Shown piece by piece: positions 1 to 5,693 of a DNA stretch of 7,009 bases. Source of the stretch: Candidatus Nitrosopumilus sp. GTDB lineage: Archaea > Thermoproteota > Nitrososphaeria > Nitrososphaerales > Nitrosopumilaceae. The notes under the pieces are model-generated. The model was not told the origin of the DNA. It saw only the letters and a program-made list of their open reading frames with translations, and ran no database searches. A program made the position numbers and the translations under genes. Within the stretch, counting starts at the first letter, position 1. Each line of letters begins with the position of its first letter. The stretch lies in assembly GCA_013002265.1 (NCBI GenBank), contig JABDKK010000015.1, positions 1 through 7,009 of the forward strand, read 5' to 3'.

Positions 1-861
1 CACCTAAACACATTATTTGATAAAGCAATTAGAGTTGGAACTAGAATTAGAAATTCAAGCGGAATTGGAAAAGGTGGAATTTCAGTTGGATCCATGGCAG
101 TAAAGCTTGCAGAAGAAAATATTGATGAATTAAAGACAAAGAATGTTTTGTTAATTGGAACCGGAGAAGTATCAACTCTAGTTGCAAAATCATTACAAAG
201 ACGCGGATATGCTTTTGATGTGACAAGTAGAACCATTGGAAGATCAATTACTTTCTGTGAAACTATGGGCGGCAATCCAGTAAAATTTGAAGAAGTTCTT
301 TCAGGATTTGACCACTATGATGTGTTATTTGTTGCAACTACTGCACCTTATTTCCTTGTAACTCATGAGAGAATTATCAACGCTATGAATAATAAAAATG
401 GTATGATGATTTTGGATTTATCTAATCCAAGAACTGTTGATGAGAAAGTGGCAACTATTGGAGGTGTAAAATTGATGAATTTGGATCAAATTGCTGAAAT
501 GGTGGAAAAAAACATGAATGCACGATTAAGCAAGGTAAAATCCATTGAAAATATAATTAATGAGGAAGTATCCGTATTAGAAGCCTCAATGAAAAGATTA
601 GAAGCAGAACCACTTGTAAAAGATGTTTTCAAAAACATAGATAGTTTGAGAATAAAAGAATTGCAAAAAGCACTTCAAATGTTAGATGAGAAAGATGAAA
701 AGAAAATCAAGGTTATCGAAGAACTAACAAAGGCGATAGTGGAAAGCATAGTTTCTACCCCTATGAATAACATCAGAAAAGCTTCTGAGCAAGGAAATCC
801 TGAAATTGTAGAGCTTGCCAGTAAGCTATTTGACTATAAAAAACACAGTAAAACAGACTAG
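1..861 (+). CDS. hemA: Glutamyl-tRNA reductase, C-terminal 286 residues (5' end outside window)
   Basis: This enzyme reduces glutamyl-tRNA(Glu) with NADPH to glutamate-1-semialdehyde, the first committed step of C5-pathway tetrapyrrole synthesis (haem, sirohaem, cobamides). The frame is open from base 1, so the ATG at 94 is internal. The first 31 residues carry the family signature LFDKAIRVGTRIR...GIGKGGISVGS, the end of the catalytic domain. A Rossmann NADPH-binding segment follows (VLLIGTGEVS, about residues 50-59 of the visible part). The last ~120 residues are the charged helical dimerisation domain (KSIENIINEEVSVLEASMKRLEAEPLVKDVF). Family members are about 420 residues, so roughly a third is missing upstream. 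The gene ends in TAG 31 bases before hemB and is probably co-transcribed with it. No internal lesion is seen. Confidence 0.95.
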   Translation, partial: HLNTLFDKAIRVGTRIRNSSGIGKGGISVGSMAVKLAEENIDELKTKNVLLIGTGEVSTLVAKSLQRRGYAFDVTSRTIGRSITFCETMGGNPVKFEEVLSGFDHYDVLFVATTAPYFLVTHERIINAMNNKNGMMILDLSNPRTVDEKVATIGGVKLMNLDQIAEMVEKNMNARLSKVKSIENIINEEVSVLEASMKRLEAEPLVKDVFKNIDSLRIKELQKALQMLDEKDEKKIKVIEELTKAIVESIVSTPMNNIRKASEQGNPEIVELASKLFDYKKHSKTD

Positions 862-892
862 GATTATATTTTACCCAAAGAGAAATTCAAAC

Positions 893-1873
893 ATGTCATT
901 TCCTATAAGGCGATTACGTAGATTAAGAATTTCAGATAAAATGCGAGAACTAGTTCAGCAAACTACACTATCCCCAAAAGATTTCATTTGTCCGGTTTTT
1001 GTTCAAGAAGATCTCAAAACAAGAGTAAAGGTAGAATCAATGTCAGAAATTGAAAGGCTTCCTCTAGATGACATTAATGATGAAGTAGGAACAATTAGTG
1101 ATTTAGGAATTCCTGCCATTATGCTTTTTGGAATACCAACTAAAAAAGATGAATCAGGAACATCTGCATTTGACGATAATGGTATTGTTCAAAAAGCAAC
1201 TTCTCAAATTAGGAAAAATTTTGGGGACAAGATGGTAATTATGACAGACGTTTGTCTATGCCAGTTTACATCTACGGGACATTGTGGAATTGTTAAAGGT
1301 AATAAAATTGACAACGATACTAGTCTTGAAACGTTAGCAAAAATCGCAGTCAGTCAAGCAAAAGCTGGAGTGGACACAGTATCCCCATCAGCAATGATGG
1401 ACGGTCAAGTATCAGCAATTAGAAAAAAACTTGATGATGAGGGATTCAAAGATGTTTCAATAATGTCTCATTCAGCTAAACATCGTTCAAATTTTTATTC
1501 TCCATTCAGAGATGCTGCAGAATGTGCACCTAAATTTGGAGATAGAAAAACATACCAGGTACCATATACTAATGCACGAGAAGCAATGATGGAAGTGGAA
1601 TCAGATATCAATGAAGGAGTAGACATTGTAATGATAAAGCCTGCGTTATCTTATTTGGATCTAATTGCAGAAACTAGAAGAAAGTATAACATTCCAGTTT
1701 CAGCATATAGTGTATCAGGAGAATATGCTCTTGTAAAGGCAGCTTCACAATTAGGGTATGTAAATGAAAAAGACATTACAGAAGAAATACTATATTCAAT
1801 AAAGAGAGCAGGTGCAGACATGATTGTAACATATTTTGCAAAATCAGCTTCTAGATGTCTTCAGGAATCATGA
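893..1873 (+). CDS. hemB: Porphobilinogen synthase (delta-aminolevulinic acid dehydratase), zinc type
   Basis: The enzyme condenses two 5-aminolevulinate molecules into porphobilinogen in the cytoplasm, two steps after HemA. The ATG at 893 gives 326 residues, the normal family length. It begins MSFPIRRLRRLR, matching the usual PxRRxRRLR start. An upstream in-frame ATG at 815 would add 26 residues and overlap hemA by 47 bases, so it was rejected. The zinc site is C121-x-C123-x7-C131 in DVCLCQFTSTGHCG, with the spacing of the three-cysteine Zn enzymes. The active-site lysines are K196 (SHSAKHRSNFYSPFRDAA) and the Schiff-base K249 (VMIKPALSYLDLI). VSGEYA lies near residue 275. The common FYGPFR is FYSPFR here. 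There is no clear Shine-Dalgarno. The TGA stop overlaps the start of the next gene, and the gene follows hemA by 31 bases. Confidence 0.97.
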   Translation: MSFPIRRLRRLRISDKMRELVQQTTLSPKDFICPVFVQEDLKTRVKVESMSEIERLPLDDINDEVGTISDLGIPAIMLFGIPTKKDESGTSAFDDNGIVQKATSQIRKNFGDKMVIMTDVCLCQFTSTGHCGIVKGNKIDNDTSLETLAKIAVSQAKAGVDTVSPSAMMDGQVSAIRKKLDDEGFKDVSIMSHSAKHRSNFYSPFRDAAECAPKFGDRKTYQVPYTNAREAMMEVESDINEGVDIVMIKPALSYLDLIAETRRKYNIPVSAYSVSGEYALVKAASQLGYVNEKDITEEILYSIKRAGADMIVTYFAKSASRCLQES

Positions 1874-2181
1874 GAAACGACGAACGATTTGAAATAGAGA
1901 GAGCATTTGATTTATTGCCACATGTTGTGGGTTCCAGCTGGGCTGTGATCTGGTTTCGGATGAAAGGAATCAAAAATCCAACAAGAGAAGAATACAGAGA
2001 AAAAACGCTAGAATATCTAACAATGATAGAGCCTGTGTTTACTTCCTATCCAAAAGAGCAGGATTTTGAAGGAATTCAGAAGTACATTGATTTTAGAAAA
2101 AATGAAGAGTATAGAAAAATACAATCGGGTGAAAATAAAGAAGTTGAAAAAAGATACGACAGATATGTGGATTATGGCTAA
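1870..2181 (+). CDS. Small protein of unknown function, translationally coupled to hemB
   Basis: I do not recognise this family. The ATG at 1870 overlaps the hemB stop as ATGA, giving 103 residues. An ATG at 1855 would add five residues and overlap hemB by 19 bases. The coupled start is preferred because ATGA junctions are common in operons, and an AGGA lies just upstream at 1863-1866, although only 3 bases away. The protein is soluble and charged, with no membrane segment, signal peptide or Cys pairs. It looks mostly helical: an N-terminal segment with DLLPHVVGSSWAVIWFRMKG, then an acidic/basic C-terminal half (EEYRKIQSGENKEVEKRYDRYVDYG). Its place behind hemA-hemB makes a link to haem metabolism possible, but that is inference only. 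Its TAA overlaps the stop codon of the convergent HD-domain gene. Confidence 0.8.
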   Translation: MRNDERFEIERAFDLLPHVVGSSWAVIWFRMKGIKNPTREEYREKTLEYLTMIEPVFTSYPKEQDFEGIQKYIDFRKNEEYRKIQSGENKEVEKRYDRYVDYG

Positions 2182-2798
2182 AGTTCCTGTCTTAGATGAT
2201 TTAGATATTGTTTTAAAATTCTAGTTCGTTTTTTTGCTTCAATTTTTCCAGATTCTGTATTCATCAATAATTCTAGTTTGAGTAGTTTTTGGAAAAAATG
2301 ATCAATGGTCCAGACTTTATCATTAGGATTTCGTTTCTTACAGAAAGGATCATCAGAATTGTAAAAGGATCTTCCCATTGAACCTGCCGTAGCAAATACT
2401 CTAGCTATCCCAATTGCTCCAAGAGCATCTAACCTATCAGAATCTTGAAGAATTTTTCCCTCCATTGTCTTGGGTTTTTTATTTTGAGAAAAACTGTGAA
2501 CTTTGATTGCATCTGCAATAATTTTAATTTCTTTTTCAGTAAAATCATATTTTTTTAGAATTCTCTGAGATTCTTTTGCACTTTCAATTGAAGAATTTTT
2601 GGAGCGTTTGTCTGATTTAGGATAAGATATAATATCATGTAAAAGCACAGCACTAAGGATTAGTTTTTCATTTGCTTTTTCTTTTTTGCATATTTTTTGA
2701 GCATTTCTGTATACCCTCATAATATGATCAAAATCGTGTGCAGGATCATTTTGAATTCTTTTTTCTACTTCGTCTTTTAATGAATCAAGAACCTTCAT
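2178..2798 (-). CDS. HD-domain phosphohydrolase (YedJ/YpgQ-like)
   Basis: This is a metal-dependent phosphohydrolase of the HD superfamily, probably acting on nucleotides or another phosphoester in the cytoplasm. The substrate cannot be read from the sequence. From the preferred ATG at 2798 it has 206 residues. The ligand series is visible: H in AHDFDHIMRV (about 21-25), the HD pair in LLHDI (54-55), H in VHSFS (101), and D in DSDRLDALGAIGIAR (119-121). The last motif is typical of YedJ/YpgQ-type proteins. An ATG 12 bases upstream (2810) is possible. The start at 2798 is favoured because GGAG sits 6 bases before it and it forms a TAATG overlap with the upstream membrane-protein gene. The two genes form one operon. 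The stop codon overlaps that of the convergent plus-strand gene. Confidence 0.88.
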   Translation of the reverse strand: MKVLDSLKDEVEKRIQNDPAHDFDHIMRVYRNAQKICKKEKANEKLILSAVLLHDIISYPKSDKRSKNSSIESAKESQRILKKYDFTEKEIKIIADAIKVHSFSQNKKPKTMEGKILQDSDRLDALGAIGIARVFATAGSMGRSFYNSDDPFCKKRNPNDKVWTIDHFFQKLLKLELLMNTESGKIEAKKRTRILKQYLNHLRQEL

Positions 2799-3418
2799 TA
2801 GAATCTCCATATTTTGGGTTTAACAAATTTAATTTTTTTCTTAGTAATTAAAACTGTCCAGTTTATGGAAGCAAAGATTACCAGTACTCCAATCCCAACT
2901 CCATCAATCAACAAGATTCCAGTTAATCTATCTTCAAAAATTTCCAGAAATGGTCTCAGCACTGCATTACCAAAATAAATCATAATTATGTATGATATTA
3001 CACGACCAACCCAAAAACCAAGATAAATTCCAATACTTTTAGCCCTCATCAAGCCATATGCTATAAAGAGCATGTTGCTAGGTAGAGGAGTAGCTCCAAA
3101 GAGAAACGATGCAATTAGATATCCATATTTTTTTCTATTTAGATAATCACCAATAATATCAAGATTAGATTTTTGTTCTTCACCTACAAATTTTCTAAAT
3201 AAACCACTGATTCTTTTAAGAAAATACCTACCAATTGTAGCCCCCGTTGCACCCACTATTGCAAGAAAAAAGATATTCAAATTTGGATCAAGAAGATAAA
3301 AAGATGTCAAAACAATCCAACTTGGAGGCATCAGTATGGGGGATGCATTAACACCAAGCAGTACTAGAAAAATTCCAAAATACGAATATTCTCCAAAAAT
3401 ATCAAAAATATCCATCAT
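2798..3418 (-). CDS. VTT/DedA-like (SNARE-associated family) integral membrane protein
   Basis: A 206-residue membrane protein with hydrophobic segments at about residues 12-28 (GIFLVLLGVNASPILMPPSW), 48-60 (IFFLAIVGATGATIG), 105-125 (ASFLFGATPLPSNMLFIAYG), 132-152 and 170-190. The sequence VGATGATIGRYFLKRIS followed by FLFGATPLPSN matches the VTT/DedA fold. In that fold a glycine-rich segment and a proline-containing re-entrant loop lie between helices. Family members are linked to lipid scrambling or flipping and membrane homeostasis. Which lipid or ion is handled here is unknown. Two adjacent ATGs (3418 and 3415) could serve as the start and no Shine-Dalgarno precedes them. A TATA-like element at 3484-3491 would give a leader of about 40 bases. 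It is the first gene of an operon with the HD hydrolase. Confidence 0.8.
   Translation of the reverse strand: MMDIFDIFGEYSYFGIFLVLLGVNASPILMPPSWIVLTSFYLLDPNLNIFFLAIVGATGATIGRYFLKRISGLFRKFVGEEQKSNLDIIGDYLNRKKYGYLIASFLFGATPLPSNMLFIAYGLMRAKSIGIYLGFWVGRVISYIIMIYFGNAVLRPFLEIFEDRLTGILLIDGVGIGVLVIFASINWTVLITKKKIKFVKPKIWRF
2804..2808 (-). promoter_or_regulatory. Shine-Dalgarno site for the HD-domain gene
   Basis: On the minus strand the bases read GGAGA, with GGAG ending 6 bases before the ATG at 2798-2796. The site lies inside the 3' end of the upstream VTT gene. It decides the start: the alternative ATG at 2810 would place this motif inside its own coding region. An internal operon gene using a Shine-Dalgarno site while promoter-proximal genes are leaderless fits archaeal practice. 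Confidence 0.6.
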
Positions 3419-3458
3419 ATTTCTAAAATCACATGGCTTTTTTTGCTTCTAAACCCTT

Positions 3459-3471
3459 GGATCTTTGATCC
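3459..3471. repeat. Perfect inverted repeat GGATC-TTT-GATCC
   Basis: Two 5-base arms are separated by three T residues, in the spacer between the VTT operon and the zinc-finger gene. The GC content stands out in AT-rich surroundings. It lies where the VTT-operon transcript may begin, so it could be a protein-binding site. A chance occurrence is not excluded. Confidence 0.4.
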
Positions 3472-3483
3472 GTCAGCAAATAG

Positions 3484-3491
3484 TTTTAAAA
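3484..3491 (-). promoter_or_regulatory. Possible TATA box of the VTT-HD operon
   Basis: TTTTAAAA (self-complementary) in the divergent spacer. If used on the minus strand, transcription would begin near 3461, within the small dyad at 3459-3471. The whole region is AT-rich, so this is a weak call. Confidence 0.35.
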
Positions 3492-3573
3492 TTATCTAAA
3501 AAATTAAAAAAATTACAAATTTTTTAAAACATTAATCATGATTTGTAACAAATTGGATCAATCATGCAATATC

Positions 3574-3581
3574 TTTATAAG
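3574..3581 (+). promoter_or_regulatory. TATA box of the zinc-finger gene (leaderless)
   Basis: TTTATAAG is centred about 24 bases before the ATG at 3601. Archaeal transcription starts about 25-27 bases downstream of the TATA centre, so the mRNA would begin at or next to the ATG. This places the coding start at 3601/3604 rather than 3538. Confidence 0.75.
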
Positions 3582-3596
3582 CAATTTGTGCTTATA
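3576..3596. repeat. Operator-like dyad over the zinc-finger promoter
   Basis: Perfect 7-base inverted repeat: TATAAGC (3576-3582), 7-base spacer, GCTTATA (3590-3596). It covers most of the TATA box and reaches to about 5 bases before the start codon. A protein bound here would block TBP/TFB or polymerase. The DNA shows the symmetry. The regulatory role is inference. Confidence 0.5.
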
Positions 3597-3600
3597 TTTA

Positions 3601-3726
3601 ATGATGACTGAGGTAATTTGGAAATGTTTTAGATGCAATCTTACATTCAAAGAAAAAGAATTATCCGATGTTCACAAAAAAATATCAAATCATTCTATAA
3701 CCAAAGTTAAAACATTGGTTGCATAA
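3601..3726 (+). CDS. Single C2H2 zinc-finger microprotein (41 aa)
   Basis: A 41-residue protein that is almost only one zinc finger: C9-x2-C12-x12-H25-x5-H31, with F16 at the classic C-x3-F core position and L21 near the second core position. This is the C2H2 spacing known from eukaryotic transcription factors and found in small archaeal proteins. It ends in a basic tail (KISNHSITKVKTLVA). It may bind DNA, RNA or a protein partner, and one finger alone usually binds DNA weakly. The first ATG could be 3601 or 3604. The longer frame from 3538 is rejected because its start lies upstream of the TATA box at 3574-3581. The mRNA is predicted to be leaderless. The dyad over the promoter suggests regulation, possibly autoregulation. 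The gene is divergent from the VTT operon and convergent with the tRNA. Confidence 0.75.
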   Translation: MMTEVIWKCFRCNLTFKEKELSDVHKKISNHSITKVKTLVA

Positions 3727-3751
3727 ATAATACAATTTTCGTTGTAGCAAT

Positions 3752-3767
3752 TTTAAAAATAATATTA
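3752..3767 (-). terminator. T-rich terminator of tRNA-Leu
   Basis: Directly after the tRNA discriminator base the minus strand reads TAATATTATTTTTAAA, including a run of five T. Archaeal polymerase commonly terminates at such T-rich tracts without a hairpin. This is a weak call because the background is AT-rich. Confidence 0.4.
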
Positions 3768-3868
3768 TGCAGAGGGTGGGATTTGAACCCACGAACTCCT
3801 GAGAGAAGGGATTTCCTATTTAGAAGATCTTGAGTCCCTCTCGGTTGACCGGGCTTCGATACCTCTGC
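3768..3868 (-). tRNA. tRNA-Leu (CAA) with a 16-base intron
   Basis: Folded by eye on the minus strand. The acceptor GCAGAGG pairs with CCTCTGC, followed by discriminator A. The D-stem is TCG/CGA with GG in the loop. The anticodon stem AGGGA pairs with TCCCT only if 16 bases are removed, leaving the loop CTCAAGA with anticodon CAA (forward 3830-3832), which decodes UUG. The long variable arm is 14 bases with a CTC/GAG stem, as in class II Leu tRNAs. The T-arm is GTGGG TTCAAAT CCCAC. The mature length is 85. The intron lies after position 37 (about 3813-3828), the standard archaeal site cut by the splicing endonuclease, although a one-base shift cannot be excluded. CCA is not encoded and must be added by the CCA-adding enzyme. 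Confidence 0.93.
3813..3828 (-). other. tRNA-Leu intron at position 37/38
   Basis: Sixteen bases, ATCTTCTAAATAGGAA, interrupt the anticodon loop. Without them AGGGA (3835-3839) pairs perfectly with TCCCT (3807-3811). With them retained as stem, AGGGA would face TCTTC with two G-U pairs and one mismatch. A short TTC/GAA helix can form inside the intron. The exact boundaries may be shifted by one base because an A flanks both ends. Confidence 0.85.
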
Positions 3869-3890
3869 AAAAAGAATTGGAATTAACCGA

Positions 3891-3898
3891 TATTTTTC
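3891..3898 (-). promoter_or_regulatory. TATA-like box of tRNA-Leu
   Basis: AAAAATAT on the minus strand, centred about 26 bases before the first base of the tRNA. That is the expected spacing for transcription starting at or very near the mature 5' end. Confidence 0.5.
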
Positions 3899-3953
3899 AA
3901 TTGCTATTTGGATGAGACAGAAGATCTATAATGTTCAATATTTTTTAACAAAG

Positions 3954-3961
3954 CTTATAAT
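3954..3961 (+). promoter_or_regulatory. TATA box of the SSB gene (leaderless)
   Basis: CTTATAAT is preceded by purine-rich AACAAAG, which could act as a BRE. It is centred about 28 bases before the ATG at 3986. The transcript would start within a few bases of the ATG, leaving no leader for a Shine-Dalgarno site. Confidence 0.7.
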
Positions 3962-3985
3962 CGTGCAAATTTGTTTCAAAAATAG

Positions 3986-4300
3986 ATGGCAGAATTCATA
4001 CCAATTTCACAAGCAAAAAAAATGCGAAGCGGAGTTAATGTAGATGCCGAAGTTAAGAGCAAAGGAGAACCAAGAACTGTTAATCTAAAAAGTGGAGGAA
4101 CAGTAGATGTCTGTGATGCAGTAATAGCTAACGGTGAAACTGAAGATGACCAAATGAAACTCACATTATGGGGCGATGATATCAAAGCAGTAAATGTTGG
4201 CGATAGAGTTGTCATCACTAATGGATATACAAATGAGTTCAAAGGAGAAGTATCCCTAACCAAAGGTAAATTTGGTCAAATGGAGATCAATCCTCAATAA
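3986..4300 (+). CDS. ssb: Single-stranded DNA-binding protein, crenarchaeal-type single OB fold
   Basis: A 104-residue protein that is essentially one OB fold. The core DAVIANGETEDDQMKLTLWGDDIKAV...GDRVVITNGYTNEFKGEVSLTKG aligns by eye with Sulfolobus SSB. W62, Y81 and F85 fall exactly where the DNA-stacking W56, W75 and F79 of the Sulfolobus protein lie (spacings 19 and 4), with tyrosine replacing the middle tryptophan. It should coat single-stranded DNA, or possibly RNA, during replication and repair. Sulfolobus SSB is about 148 residues and ends in a flexible acidic tail for protein contacts. This protein stops right after the fold (GQMEINPQ), so it lacks that tail. Thaumarchaeota also carry RPA, so this may be an accessory SSB. 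The start is set by the leaderless promoter. Its stop overlaps the end of the broken minus-strand gene. Confidence 0.88.
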   Translation: MAEFIPISQAKKMRSGVNVDAEVKSKGEPRTVNLKSGGTVDVCDAVIANGETEDDQMKLTLWGDDIKAVNVGDRVVITNGYTNEFKGEVSLTKGKFGQMEINPQ

Positions 4301-4898
4301 TTTCTTTTATTGTTTTTATTATTTTTCCAATCAACTAAAGTTACAATTATTCCAACTACAGATACAATTGCTCCCAAAATTAGAAAAAGTCCAGAGATTG
4401 CAAGAGGAAAGATCATAGTGGCAATGGGAGACGGGGATTAGAAAAGACATCAGAGTTTTCTGGATCTTCTGAAAACATGGCAAAAATGTTAACGCTTCTT
4501 GGACCAATATTTTTTATTTCTAAATTCAATGTATCAGATTGAGTAATCTCCAACAAATCAAACAAAATAGGGGCATTCCGAGTAAAGGTTCCATAATCAT
4601 CTCCAAAAATATTAGATATTTTTATTGAAAGTTCATCATCAGATTGATAATCACTGATTTGAATTCCCCAAAGTAATGGAACATCAGAAGAGAGTGTACT
4701 ATATGAGACATATGCCATATCCCCAGGCATGATTTGAATCTCATTTGAAACTTCATTAAACATTCCTTCAAAAAGAGAAGATGCCTGAAGAGAATTAGCA
4801 TCAGTGATGTTTGGTGGTACAATCTACATGGCAAGCGAAAGGGAAATCATCACCAAAACGATACCAGAAATTGCAATTATCAGTCCATGTTTATTCAA
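4294..4898 (-). pseudogene. Broken gene for a doubly membrane-anchored protein (nonsense codon plus frameshift)
   Basis: From a TTG at 4898 the minus strand encodes MNKHGLIIAISGIVLVMISL..., a signal or membrane segment, but the frame stops at TAG (4824-4826, residue 25). The same frame continues without further stops through IVPPNITDANSLQ and an extracytoplasmic-looking domain rich in D, S and N, down to 4413. Near the four-C tract (4433-4436) the frame then shifts. The alternative frame gives PIATMIFPLAISG, a membrane helix ending TLVDWKNNKN, and a TGA at 4294. Restoring one C and ignoring the TAG yields 201 codons: membrane segment, ~140-residue outer domain, membrane segment, basic cytoplasmic end. 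A 116-residue ORF from the ATG at 4763 could survive but lacks both anchors. I do not recognise the function. Sequencing error is the alternative for either lesion. The 3' end overlaps the SSB stop. Confidence 0.75.
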
Positions 4899-4923
4899 TG
4901 TAATAAGAGAGGAATTTATCCTA

Positions 4924-4931
4924 CTTTAATA
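4924..4931 (-). promoter_or_regulatory. TATA-like box upstream of the broken gene
   Basis: TATTAAAG on the minus strand, centred about 30 bases before the TTG at 4898. This is close to leaderless spacing and supports the TTG as the original start. The promoter looks intact although the reading frame is not. Confidence 0.45.
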
Positions 4932-4953
4932 TCACATAATAAAGAAAGAAGAG

Positions 4954-5667
4954 TTATCGTCTTTTCTTTTTTGCCGGTCTCTTTTTAGCTGCAGTTTTCG
5001 TTGCCGGTCTCTTTTTAGCTACTTTACGTTTTTTGGCTAATAGTTCTTTGAGTTTTAAGGATACTTTACCTAATGCATTTTTCTCAGATTCTTCGGATTT
5101 TCTACGTCTTTCTAATTCTTTAACTAATTTTTCTGCTTGTTTTTTACTGGAAGTCATAGTTTCCTTCAAGGAAGGTTTTGATTGAGATTGTTTTTGAATT
5201 TTAGATGTAATATTTGATTTCATATTTGAGAATTTTTCTACTTCGTCAGAAATTTTTTTAGCAGTTTTCTGTCTATTTTTTATTTCTGAATTTAGTTCTT
5301 CAATATGAGTGTGAATTGAGCGTAATCTAGCCTCAGCATTCTGTTTTTCTTCAGGATTATCCGAAAATTCAATTTCTTGTTCTATTTGTTCAACTGTCTC
5401 TTTATCTTTTAACAGTCTCTCTTGGGCAGATGTTACCAATCTTTCAATACTCTCTAATTGAGCTGTTTTTTGAGTAAGAATATCTGAAATGTCTGATGTG
5501 TCTTCTTTGGCAGATTCGATTTTTTTATCAATAGTATTCAAAGAGGAACTGGATCGTCTTTCGGCAGAGCGAAACTCTTTGAGTTGTTTTTCAGCCTTTT
5601 TCCTAAGCTTTGTTGCATCTTGCTTTTTTTGGCGTAGTTTGACTACTAGTTTTTCTAATGATGCCAA
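4954..5667 (-). CDS. Coiled-coil protein with a histone H1-like lysine-rich tail
   Basis: A 237-residue hydrophilic protein with no membrane segment or cysteine. Residues 1-35 are basic and helical (LVVKLRQKKQDATKLRKKAEKQLKEF). Residues 40-155 show long heptad-like runs of E, K, L and I typical of coiled coil, with a likely break at FSDNPEEKQN (101-110). Residues 170-212 form another helical stretch. The tail from about 211 to 237 is nearly all K, R, A, P and T (AKKRPATKTAAKKRPAKKKRR) with two AKKRPA units, as in histone H1 or bacterial HU-like tails. This suggests binding to DNA or RNA, perhaps bridging nucleic acid through the coiled coil. That is inference, not a family assignment. No ATG is available: TTG at 5667 is the only sensible start. 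The gene is divergent from the 103-residue gene at 5805. Confidence 0.8.
   Translation of the reverse strand: MASLEKLVVKLRQKKQDATKLRKKAEKQLKEFRSAERRSSSSLNTIDKKIESAKEDTSDISDILTQKTAQLESIERLVTSAQERLLKDKETVEQIEQEIEFSDNPEEKQNAEARLRSIHTHIEELNSEIKNRQKTAKKISDEVEKFSNMKSNITSKIQKQSQSKPSLKETMTSSKKQAEKLVKELERRRKSEESEKNALGKVSLKLKELLAKKRKVAKKRPATKTAAKKRPAKKKRR
4971..5020 (-). repeat. Direct repeat of 20 bases within the basic tail coding region
   Basis: The 20-base unit TTGCCGGTCTCTTTTTAGCT (plus strand) occurs at 4971-4990 and again, identical, at 5001-5020, an offset of 30 bases or ten codons. It encodes the repeated AKKRPA unit of the lysine-rich tail. Perfect identity, including third codon positions, suggests a recent duplication of ten codons. 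Confidence 0.85.
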
Positions 5668-5693
5668 TAATGAGATTAAAGTAAATGGCTCGG

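Noticed and set aside
47..247. 66-residue open frame on the minus strand
   Set aside because: It is antisense to the hemA catalytic and Rossmann region.
815..892. 26-residue N-terminal extension of HemB from the ATG at 815
   Set aside because: It would overlap hemA by 47 bases and does not resemble HemB. The ATG at 893 gives the usual length and start motif.
3538..3600. 21-residue N-terminal extension of the zinc-finger protein from the ATG at 3538
   Set aside because: This start lies upstream of the TATA box at 3574-3581, so it would not be in the transcript. The extension resembles no family.
3869..3950. Possible small RNA or C/D-box RNA between tRNA-Leu and the SSB promoter
   Set aside because: No C box (RTGATGA) with a matching D box is seen, and there is no stable hairpin. 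The stretch only holds the tRNA promoter.
3976..4263. 95-residue open frame on the minus strand
   Set aside because: It lies opposite the SSB gene, which has clear OB-fold homology. It is a low-complexity S/T/L shadow.
4622..4834. 70-residue open frame on the minus strand
   Set aside because: It is another frame of the broken membrane-protein gene, and its sequence has no domain-like character.
4971..5020. Two identical 20-base units as a possible CRISPR or attachment-site repeat
   Set aside because: There are only two copies, the offset is exactly ten codons, and they lie in frame in the lysine-rich tail. They are coding duplication, not an array.
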